From Vannielia litorea (GTDB lineage Bacteria; Pseudomonadota; Alphaproteobacteria; Rhodobacterales; Rhodobacteraceae): a stretch of DNA of 64,000 nucleotides. Where the stretch lies: positions 408,641 through 472,640 of the forward strand of contig NZ_JAHVJR010000003.1 in NCBI RefSeq assembly GCF_019801175.1. The letters are read 5' to 3'. The notes beneath the pieces are model-generated. The model was not told the DNA's origin. It worked only from the letters and a program-made list of their open reading frames with translations, and ran no database searches. The translations under genes and the position numbers were made by a program. This document shows positions 51,037 to 58,280 of the stretch, in pieces (positions within the stretch are counted from its first letter, which is position 1; each line of letters begins with the position of its first letter).

Positions 51037-51969
51037 GTGGAAAGTTACCAACCCAAGACGATGAACCTGAGGCGCCCGCGCCGTGGGCTTGATCTGCCCG
51101 TTGGCGGTGCCGCGACGCAGCCTGAGTCCGAGGCGCTGAACGATGCGCCCTATGACCGCCGTCGCCTGAGCTATGCCAACACCTTCCCCAACCCGATTCA
51201 GGCCAATTTCATCCGGGTGATGGAATGGGCGACCGCCAAGCTGCGGTTGCTCCGGCTGATCCGCCGATTCGAGGCGCTGGGCGTGCCGCACGGGCAGGGC
51301 TTCTGGGCGCAGGCGTTGGGCGTCATGGGGATCAAGCTGACCACGCCGCAGTCGCAGATCGACAACATCCCCGAGACCGGTCCACTGGTGATCGTGGCTA
51401 ACCACCCGCACGGGCTGGTTGATGGCATGGTGCTGGCCGAGCTGATCGGGCGCCGCCGGACCGACTACAAGATCCTGACCCGGTCGCTACTGACCGGCGT
51501 GGCCGAGATCGACGATTTCATGATCCCGGTGCCCTTTCCGCATGAACCGGATGCGCTGGAGCGCAATCTGGAAATGCGGAAGAAGGCGAACGACCACCTC
51601 AAGCAGGGCGGCTGCGTGGTGCTCTTCCCGGCGGGCGAGGTGGCCTCGGCCAAAACTTGGTTCGGCCCGGCCATCGAGAAGGAATGGCACGCCTTCACGG
51701 CCAAGATGGTGCTCCGCTCCGAGGCCAAGGTGCTGCCGATCTACTTTCAGGGGCAAAACAGCCGCTGGTACCAGATCGCCAACAAGCTGAGTGCAGTGCT
51801 GCGGCAGAGCCTTCTGCTGTACGAAGTGCGCCACGCGCTGAACAAGCCGCAGGCCCCGGTGGTCGGCGAGCCGATCGGCCGCGACGAGATTGACGCCCGC
51901 AAGGATAACCCGCGCGGCTTCATCAAATGGCTGCGGGAACAGACGCTGGCGCTCAAACCGGCCAAGTAG
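51037..51969 (+). CDS. 1-acyl-sn-glycerol-3-phosphate acyltransferase (PlsC-like)
   Basis: 310 residues. The HX4D catalytic motif is in VANHPHGLVDG, and the FPAGEVAS block is motif III. It acylates lysophosphatidate or another lysophospholipid at the membrane. The start is uncertain: AGGGAGG at 51017-51023 points to TTG 51034 or GTG 51037, while the first ATG (51061) has no ribosome site. It lies 31 bases after HPr and probably belongs to that operon. Confidence 0.88.
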   Translation: MESYQPKTMNLRRPRRGLDLPVGGAATQPESEALNDAPYDRRRLSYANTFPNPIQANFIRVMEWATAKLRLLRLIRRFEALGVPHGQGFWAQALGVMGIKLTTPQSQIDNIPETGPLVIVANHPHGLVDGMVLAELIGRRRTDYKILTRSLLTGVAEIDDFMIPVPFPHEPDALERNLEMRKKANDHLKQGGCVVLFPAGEVASAKTWFGPAIEKEWHAFTAKMVLRSEAKVLPIYFQGQNSRWYQIANKLSAVLRQSLLLYEVRHALNKPQAPVVGEPIGRDEIDARKDNPRGFIKWLREQTLALKPAK

Positions 51970-52020
51970 CAGGCTTCTAAAGAAAATTCTTCTGAAGTTG
52001 AGAGCCTTCTCGAGGGTTCC

Positions 52021-52896
52021 TTACCGCGTCGGCACCGGCTCCTCGCCGCGGTAGTCGTAGAACCCGCGTTGGGTTTTGCGGCCCAGCCAACCGGCCTCGA
52101 CGTATTTGGTAAGTAGCGGGCAGGGGCGATACTTTGTGTCGGCCAGCCCGTCGTGCAGCACGTTCATAATTGCGAGACAGGTATCCAGCCCGATAAAATC
52201 GGCCAGTTCCAACGGGCCCATCGGGTGATTGGCGCCGAGCTTCATGGCCATGTCGATCGACTTCACGTTGCCCACGCCTTCGTAGAGCACATAGACCGCC
52301 TCGTTAATCATCGGCATCAGGATGCGGTTCACGATGAAGGCCGGGAAGTCCTCTGCCGAGGAGGCCGTCTTGCCCAGCTTATCGACCACCTTGGCGCAGG
52401 CCTTGTAGGTGGCGTCATCGGTGGCGATGCCCCGGATCAACTCGACCAGCTGCATCACCGGCACCGGGTTCATGAAGTGGAACCCCATGAACTTTTCCGG
52501 CCGGTCGGTGCGCGAGGCGAGCCGGGTGATGGAGATCGAGGAGGTGTTGGACGACAGGATCGTATGCGGCGCCAGATGCGGCACGAGGTCTTCGAAGATC
52601 GCGGTCTTGATGGTCTCGCGCTCGGTGGCGGCCTCGATGATCAGGTCGGAGGGGCCGAGATCGGTGAGCGTGAGGGTCGAGGAGATGCGGCCAAGGGCAG
52701 CGTCGCGCTCCTCTGCGGTGATCTTCTCGCGGCTGACCTGCCGATCCATATTCTTGGCGATGGTCCCCAGCGCCTTGTCGATCGCATCCTGCTTGATGTC
52801 ATTCAGCTTAACGTCATAGCCCGCGAGCGCGAGCACATGGGCAATGCCGTTGCCCATCTGTCCTGCGCCGACAACGCCGATGGTCTGGATGTCCAT
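52021..52896 (-). CDS. hbdA: 3-hydroxybutyryl-CoA dehydrogenase
   Basis: 291 residues. The NAD motif GVVGAGQMGNGIA begins at residue 7; the catalytic His lies in GFHFMNPVPVMQLVE with the partner Glu downstream; SSNTSSISI completes the pattern. It oxidises 3-hydroxybutyryl-CoA to acetoacetyl-CoA. It is downstream of etfBA on the same strand but separated by an oppositely oriented gene. Confidence 0.95.
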   Translation of the reverse strand: MDIQTIGVVGAGQMGNGIAHVLALAGYDVKLNDIKQDAIDKALGTIAKNMDRQVSREKITAEERDAALGRISSTLTLTDLGPSDLIIEAATERETIKTAIFEDLVPHLAPHTILSSNTSSISITRLASRTDRPEKFMGFHFMNPVPVMQLVELIRGIATDDATYKACAKVVDKLGKTASSAEDFPAFIVNRILMPMINEAVYVLYEGVGNVKSIDMAMKLGANHPMGPLELADFIGLDTCLAIMNVLHDGLADTKYRPCPLLTKYVEAGWLGRKTQRGFYDYRGEEPVPTR

Positions 52897-53063
52897 GATA
52901 GCTACCCCGCTCTTGCTGGTCGCGGCGAGATTAGGGGCGCTGTGCAGCCGCAGCAAGAGCCGGGGACCAAAGAAATATCGGTCGAATTCGAAACTTTAGC
53001 AAAATCGCAAGGCCCATCGGTCAGGGTCGCCTTCGGGTGAAGAGAAATTTGTGAGGTGGTGGA

Positions 53064-53897
53064 ATGACCGTTGATACGACGGGTCAAAGTGCTCTGGACT
53101 ATTTGCATTGTCGTTACGGCAAGTCACGGCTGCTGTTTCGTGGGCCGCGGCGCAAGCTGGACGGCCCCTATGTAGCCTTCTTCGGTGGCACCGAGACCTA
53201 CGGAAAATTTGTCGAAGACCCGTTTCCGGCGTTGATCGAGGAGACGACCGGCCGGCGCTGTGTCAACTTCGGTTGCCTCAATGCGGGGGCTGACCTGTAC
53301 GTAAACGATCCAACGCTGATCGACGCCGCCACGCGGGCTGCAGTGACGGTGGTGCAGGTGATGGGCGCGCAGAACATGTCGAACCGGTTCTACGCGGTGC
53401 ATCCCCGCCGGAATGACCGTTTCTTGCGGGCCTCCAGCCTGATGAAAACGGTGTTCCGCGAGGTGGATTTTACCGAGTTCAACTTCACACGACACATGCT
53501 CTCGACGCTCAATCGCGTCAGCGCCGAGAAATACGGGATGGTGGTGGAAGAGCTGAAGTCGGCTTGGGTGGCACGGATGCAGACCATGCTGGCGCGGGTG
53601 CCGGGAAAGGTGGTGCTGCTCTGGGTGCGCGATGCCCGGACACCCAGCCGCGACGAGACACACGATTGCCTCGGAAACGACCCGCTCTTCGTGGATGAGG
53701 AGATGGTCGATATCCTCCGCCCGCAACTGGCTGATGTGGTAGAGATCACGCCCAGTGTGGCAGCCTGGCGAGCGGGCACGGCAGGCATGGTGTATTCCGA
53801 GATGGAGGCCCCCGCCGCCGTCGAGATGCCGGGGCCTGCTGTGCATGAGGAGATCGCCAGCGCGCTTTCGCCTGTCATCAGCACGCTGGTGAACTAG
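53064..53897 (+). CDS. Conserved protein of unknown function (DUF6473-like)
   Basis: 277 residues, no signal peptide or membrane helix. GGTETYGKF near residue 41, FGCLNAGADLY and MGAQNMSNRFY suggest an SGNH-like or Rossmann fold, and from memory this is the Rhodobacteraceae DUF6473 type. It stands alone on the plus strand between hbd and etfA. Confidence 0.8.
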   Translation: MTVDTTGQSALDYLHCRYGKSRLLFRGPRRKLDGPYVAFFGGTETYGKFVEDPFPALIEETTGRRCVNFGCLNAGADLYVNDPTLIDAATRAAVTVVQVMGAQNMSNRFYAVHPRRNDRFLRASSLMKTVFREVDFTEFNFTRHMLSTLNRVSAEKYGMVVEELKSAWVARMQTMLARVPGKVVLLWVRDARTPSRDETHDCLGNDPLFVDEEMVDILRPQLADVVEITPSVAAWRAGTAGMVYSEMEAPAAVEMPGPAVHEEIASALSPVISTLVN

Positions 53898-53912
53898 CCC
53901 GCCTAAAAGCAA

Positions 53913-53939
53913 GAAGGCCCGCCATTGGGGCGGGCCTTC
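53913..53939. terminator. Bidirectional rho-independent terminator
   Basis: A perfect 11-bp stem GAAGGCCCGCC / GGCGGGCCTTC with a 5-nt loop stands between convergent genes (stops at 53897 and 53978). Confidence 0.85.
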
Positions 53940-53977
53940 GCGTGTTCTGACAGCGGCTCAGGCCGCCCGTGATGTGC

Positions 53978-54904
53978 TCAGAGCTTTTCGATCAGCTCAG
54001 GCACGGCGGTGAAGAGGTCGGCCACCAGGCCGTAGTCGGCAACCTGGAAGATCGGGGCCTCTTCGTCCTTGTTGATCGCGACGATGACCTTGGAGTCCTT
54101 CATGCCGGCGAGGTGCTGGATGGCACCGGAGATGCCCACGGCGACGTAGAGCTCGGGGGCCACGACCTTGCCGGTCTGACCGACCTGCCAATCGTTGGGG
54201 GCAAAGCCGGAGTCCACCGCGGCGCGCGAGGCACCCACGGCGGCGCCGAGCTTGTCGGCCAGCTTCTCGATCAGGGCGAAGTCCTCTTCGGAGCCCACGC
54301 CACGGCCACCGGAGACCACGATGCCGGCCGAGGTCAGCTCGGGGCGGTCGCTCTCGGCCACCTTGTCCTCGACCCATTCGGAGAGGCCGGGGTTCTCGGC
54401 AGCGCCGATGGTATCCACGGCCGCCGATCCACCTTCGCCTGCGGCGTCGAAGGTGGAGGTCCGGAAGGTGATCACCTTGGTGGCGTCTTTCGATTTCACC
54501 GTCTGGATTGCGTTGCCTGCGTAGATCGGGCGTTCGAACGTGTCGGCATCGACCACGGCGGTCACGTCCGAAAGGATCATCACGTCGAGCAGGGCCGCAA
54601 CGCGGGGCATCACGTTTTTCGCATCGGTCGTGGCCGGGGCGACGATGTGCGAGTAGTCGCCGGCAAGGCTGACGATCAGCGCGGCAGTCGGTTCGGCGAG
54701 GCGGTGGCCCAGCGAGGCATCTTCGGCAACCAGCACCTTGGCCACGCCTTCGATCTTGGCGGCCTCGGCCCCTGCGGCAGAGGCGGAAGCCCCCGCGCAG
54801 AGCACGGTCACGTCACCCAGAGATTTGGCGGCCGACACGGCCTTGGCGGTGGCATCGACGGAGAGCGCCCCGTCGGTCACTTCGGCAAGCAGCAGAACGG
54901 CCAT
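53978..54904 (-). CDS. etfA: Electron transfer flavoprotein alpha subunit
   Basis: 308 residues. The C-terminal FAD domain contains VVSGGRGVGSEEDF and the ELYVAVGISGAIQHLAGM segment. With EtfB it collects electrons from acyl-CoA dehydrogenases, including the one at 6994-8772, for ETF-ubiquinone oxidoreductase. ATG 54904 overlaps the etfB stop (TGATG). Confidence 0.97.
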   Translation of the reverse strand: MAVLLLAEVTDGALSVDATAKAVSAAKSLGDVTVLCAGASASAAGAEAAKIEGVAKVLVAEDASLGHRLAEPTAALIVSLAGDYSHIVAPATTDAKNVMPRVAALLDVMILSDVTAVVDADTFERPIYAGNAIQTVKSKDATKVITFRTSTFDAAGEGGSAAVDTIGAAENPGLSEWVEDKVAESDRPELTSAGIVVSGGRGVGSEEDFALIEKLADKLGAAVGASRAAVDSGFAPNDWQVGQTGKVVAPELYVAVGISGAIQHLAGMKDSKVIVAINKDEEAPIFQVADYGLVADLFTAVPELIEKL

Positions 54905-55662
54905 CAGACGATCCCCTTCTCTTTGAGTTTGGCCACCAGCGTGTCCACGTCGGGCACGATCTCACCAGCTTGGCGGGTTTCGGGCTCGGAGGTCTTCACG
55001 ATCTCCAGACGCGGCGACACGTCGACGCCGTAGTCGGCGGCGGTCTTCTCATCCAGCGGCTTCTTCTTGGCCTTCATGATGTTGGGCAGCGAGGCGTAGC
55101 GCGGCTCGTTCAGGCGCAGGTCCACGGTGACGATGGCGGGCATCTTCACCTTGATGGTCTGAAGGCCGCCGTCGACCTCGCGGGTCACCACGGCGCTGTC
55201 ACCCTCGACCTTCACCTCGGAGGCAAAGGTGGCTTGGCTCCAGCCCAGCAGAGCCGAGAGCATCTGTCCGGTGGCGTTCATGTCGTTGTCGATGGCCTGC
55301 TTGCCGGCCAGCACGAGGCCCGGCTGCTCTTCATCGATCACGGCCTTGAGGATCTTGGCAACGGCCAGCGGCTCGATGTCTTGGTGCACGTCATCGGCGG
55401 CGACCACGAGAATGGCCCGGTCAGCGCCCATTGCGAGGGCGGTGCGGAGCGTTTCCTGCGCCTGCTTCACGCCAATGGAAACGGCCACCACCTCTTCAGC
55501 GGTTCCGGCCTCCTTCAGGCGGATCGCCTCTTCGACGGCGATCTCGTCGAAGGGGTTCATCGACATTTTCACGTTGGCAAGATCGACACCGGAACCGTCC
55601 GATTTCACACGGACCTTCACGTTGTAGTCGATCACCCGTTTCACAGGCACAAGTACCTTCAT
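54904..55662 (-). CDS. etfB: Electron transfer flavoprotein beta subunit
   Basis: 252 residues. VPVKRVIDYNVKVRV start, NPFDEIAVEEAIRLKE, GKQAIDNDMNATGQMLSALL and the C-terminal VDVSPRLEIVKTSEP are typical. It binds AMP and docks with dehydrogenases. GAGGAGAG precedes ATG 55662. It heads the etfBA transcript, with the shared operator at 55788-55798. Confidence 0.97.
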   Translation of the reverse strand: MKVLVPVKRVIDYNVKVRVKSDGSGVDLANVKMSMNPFDEIAVEEAIRLKEAGTAEEVVAVSIGVKQAQETLRTALAMGADRAILVVAADDVHQDIEPLAVAKILKAVIDEEQPGLVLAGKQAIDNDMNATGQMLSALLGWSQATFASEVKVEGDSAVVTREVDGGLQTIKVKMPAIVTVDLRLNEPRYASLPNIMKAKKKPLDEKTAADYGVDVSPRLEIVKTSEPETRQAGEIVPDVDTLVAKLKEKGIV

Positions 55663-55787
55663 GGGGTCTCTCTCCTCGCGTCAGGGGCGGCTGCGCCACC
55701 CGGATTGGGGCATTTGTTAGCGGAGGTTGCGGCCCGCTTACAGGGCAAAATCGCCGCAATCCGGCCAGCCGACGCCGCGTTTTGCGA

Positions 55788-55798
55788 CGTTAGCGCAA
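55788..55798. promoter_or_regulatory. Candidate LacI-type operator upstream of etfBA
   Basis: CGTTAGCGCAA is an exact 11-base match to 46246-46256 upstream of pckA and lies 126 bp before the etfB start, in the same orientation. Confidence 0.55.
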
Positions 55799-55810
55799 AC
55801 GATTGCGGCC

Positions 55811-56383
55811 TCAGCGGCTGCCGCCGGGCACCCAGAGCACGTCTTCGCCGCCATTGGCCACGCGGGCGGCGACGAAGAACCAGTCGCTGAGACGATTCAG
55901 GTAGCGGATGGCCAAGGGGTTCACATCGCCCGGTTCGCCCTCGGCCAGTTCGGTCGCCAGACGCTCGGCGCGGCGGCAGGTGGTGCGGGCGAGGTGGAGG
56001 TGCGCGGCCAGTGGGGTGCCGCCGGGCAGGATGAAGCTGCGCAGCGCTTCGAGGCCGGCGTTCATGGTGTCGATTTCCGTTTCCAGCCTAGTGACCTGCG
56101 CCTCGATCATCCGCAGCGGCGGGTACTCGGCCTTGTCGTCCTCGTCGATTCCCGGGCGGCAGAGATCGGCGCCAAGGTCGAACAGGTCGTTCTGAATCGC
56201 GGCAAGCTGGGCATCCATCTCGCCTTCGGCATGGAGGCGGGCGAGGCCGACAACCGAGTTGAGTTCGTCCGACGTGCCATAGGCCGCGACGCGCGGCGAG
56301 TGCTTGGCAACGCGGTCGCCGGTGCCCAGGGCGGTATCGCCCTTGTCGCCCGTGCGGGTGTAGATCTTGTTCAGAACAACCAT
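55811..56383 (-). CDS. ATP:cob(I)alamin adenosyltransferase, PduO type
   Basis: 190 residues. ATP-binding KIYTRTGDKGDTAL at the N-terminus, GTSDELNSVVG, and the C-terminal RTTCRRAERL plus NRLSDWFFVAAR segments define the PduO/MMAB family. It makes adenosylcobalamin for mutases such as methylmalonyl-CoA mutase. It is two bases after the HIG1-like gene. Confidence 0.95.
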   Translation of the reverse strand: MVVLNKIYTRTGDKGDTALGTGDRVAKHSPRVAAYGTSDELNSVVGLARLHAEGEMDAQLAAIQNDLFDLGADLCRPGIDEDDKAEYPPLRMIEAQVTRLETEIDTMNAGLEALRSFILPGGTPLAAHLHLARTTCRRAERLATELAEGEPGDVNPLAIRYLNRLSDWFFVAARVANGGEDVLWVPGGSR

Positions 56384-56384
56384 G

Positions 56385-56588
56385 TCAGCCTCCCCTGCGC
56401 AGCCAGACGAAGAGCAGGATCAGAACGATGGCCACCGCTTGCGCCCCGATCCGCCAACGCATCACCTTGTTGGCATGCTTCTTGTTGAAATCGCCACCCT
56501 TGGCGAAGCCCCCGATTCCGAAGAGCAGGATGCCCACCACCACCAGGCAAGCAACGGCAACGATTATGAAAAGCGGGTCGTTTGTCAT
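56385..56588 (-). CDS. Twin-transmembrane HIG1-like protein
   Basis: 67 residues with two membrane helices (FIIVAVACLVVVGILLFGIG and AQAVAIVLILLFVWL) joined by the GGDFNKKHANKVMRWRI loop, whose NKxMRxRI pattern is the HIG1 signature. In mitochondria HIG1 proteins assist respiratory complexes. Confidence 0.85.
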   Translation of the reverse strand: MTNDPLFIIVAVACLVVVGILLFGIGGFAKGGDFNKKHANKVMRWRIGAQAVAIVLILLFVWLRRGG

Positions 56589-56653
56589 CAGGGTCTCCGG
56601 CGTTTGGCCTCATTTAGCCCGGCCTTGCGGGAATGCGAAGGTGACAGCCTGCC

Positions 56654-57487
56654 TCAGACCTTCCGAATCGCCCAGTCTTGCACCCGCTGCGGTAGGAGCC
56701 GCTTGGCCCAGGCCATGATGTGGGTAGGCGTGGTGATCCGGTAGCGGGCCTTGGGGCGGCGGGCGGTGAGCGCCTTCAGCACGGCCTGAGTCACGGCTTC
56801 TGGGCCCAGCTCGAACGGCTCGGGTTTGGATTTTCGCTTGTAGAGCTGGTCGAGCAGCTCGCTCTCGTATTGGGCGCGGCGGGGGGAGGCCTTCCAGTCG
56901 ATCCATTGCTCGAACTTGGCGATGGCATTCTTGCGGAACTCCGTGCGGATCGGGCCGGGCTCGATCAGCACCACATCGATGTTTGCGTCCGACATTTCCA
57001 GCCGCAGCACATCGCTCAGGCCTTCCAGCGCGAATTTCGAAGCCACGTAAGGCCCGCGCCAGCGCATCGCCATGAAGCCCAGCACCGAGGAGCAGTTGAG
57101 GATACGCCCGTGGCCCTGTGCCCGCATGGCAGGCAGCACCAGCCGGGTCAGTGTGTGGTAACCGAAGAAGTTGCTCTCGAAGAGGTCGCGCAGGCCATCT
57201 GTCGGCACATCTTCCAGCGGGCCGACTAAGCCATAGGCGCCGTTGTTGAAAAGCGCGTCGAGCGTGCCGCCAGTGGCCGAGAGCACGGTTGCAACGGCGG
57301 CCTCCATGCTCGCGTCGTCCTGATGGTCGAGCAGGAAGCTCTCGAACCCTTCGGCGCTCAGGCGGTCCACGTCCTTTTGCTGGCGGCATGTGGCGAACAC
57401 GCGCCACCCGGCGTTCCGTAACCCGTGAGCAGCGTCATAGCCGATGCCGGTTGAACAGCCGGTGATGAGAATGGAGTTCTGCGTCAT
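56654..57487 (-). CDS. Short-chain dehydrogenase/reductase
   Basis: 277 residues, classical SDR. Cofactor motif ITGCSTGIGYD (8-18), NNGAYG, catalytic Ser in NCSSVLGF and the YVASK pair. Substrate not predictable. The final 60 residues are basic and hydrophobic, as in SDRs near membranes. ATG 57487 is at the conserved N-terminus despite a weak ribosome site. Confidence 0.92.
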   Translation of the reverse strand: MTQNSILITGCSTGIGYDAAHGLRNAGWRVFATCRQQKDVDRLSAEGFESFLLDHQDDASMEAAVATVLSATGGTLDALFNNGAYGLVGPLEDVPTDGLRDLFESNFFGYHTLTRLVLPAMRAQGHGRILNCSSVLGFMAMRWRGPYVASKFALEGLSDVLRLEMSDANIDVVLIEPGPIRTEFRKNAIAKFEQWIDWKASPRRAQYESELLDQLYKRKSKPEPFELGPEAVTQAVLKALTARRPKARYRITTPTHIMAWAKRLLPQRVQDWAIRKV

Positions 57488-57532
57488 GCAGGCCGGGATG
57501 CCCCGCCACGGGGGCGGGCGCAAGGGCTGGTA

Positions 57533-58099
57533 TCAGCCCTGCGGCAGTTCGCGGATGAAGTCGCCTGACATGTAGCCCTCTTCGCCATCCAGCAGGATAC
57601 GGGCCCAGCCATTGTCTTCATAGCCGAGGATCTCGACTTCCTGGTTTTCGACAACCTGACCGATCACGCCGTTGCCGGTGGAGGGGCCGGAGCGCACGTT
57701 GACGCGCTGGCCAAGCACCACACCAACGGTGGTGAGTTCCACGCCATCGGTGGCGGCGATCTCTTCGGCGAGTTCGGCTTCAGACTCGGAGGGTTCCACA
57801 TCGGCCAGAGCGGCGGCCACTGCGGCGTCTGTTGCAGTGGCGAGCGAGGCTTCGAGAACGGGCTCAGGCTCGGCTTCGACCGGGTCAGCGGCGGCGGCCG
57901 CGAGAATCGCCGGGCTGTCGTCGGTCTTGGTGACGGTGTCCTCAACGGCTGCGGTGTCGAACGTGGCCAATTCCTCAGCGGTCATCGCGGGTTCGTCAGA
58001 GCCCATCGCAACCTCGGGACCATCGCCCACAAGCACCATGGCCCCGAAAATCAGAGCCAGCAGCGCCACAACCATCTTCAGCAAACCCCGCGCACCCAT
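57533..58099 (-). CDS. Membrane-anchored bacterial SH3-domain protein
   Basis: 188 residues: a membrane anchor or signal (LLKMVVALLALIFGAMVLVG), a long acidic Ala/Glu-rich linker (about 30-125), then one SH3b domain (RVNVRSGPSTGNGVIGQV, NGWARILLDGEEGYMSGDFI). SH3b domains often bind the cell wall. It is divergent from parC. Confidence 0.85.
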   Translation of the reverse strand: MGARGLLKMVVALLALIFGAMVLVGDGPEVAMGSDEPAMTAEELATFDTAAVEDTVTKTDDSPAILAAAAADPVEAEPEPVLEASLATATDAAVAAALADVEPSESEAELAEEIAATDGVELTTVGVVLGQRVNVRSGPSTGNGVIGQVVENQEVEILGYEDNGWARILLDGEEGYMSGDFIRELPQG

Positions 58100-58280
58100 C
58101 GCACCCTCCGCAAACGCCGATCTTATTCAATTCTGGTAAATACAACTCCACTATAGCGTGAAGCGTTCCTTGCGGCCATGCTCTTAGCAAAACTCAAAGC
58201 GCTTTGGATAGTCCTTTGGGAACTTACGTAACGCGCGCTTTCGCTTTACCGTCTTTCGTGGCTTCGGTATCACATCATCT

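Noticed and set aside
51970..52020. Terminator between the acyltransferase and hbd
   Set aside because: Only short, weak stems (AAGAA-AA-TTCTT and CTTC-T-GAAG) are present, without a U-run; not enough to annotate.
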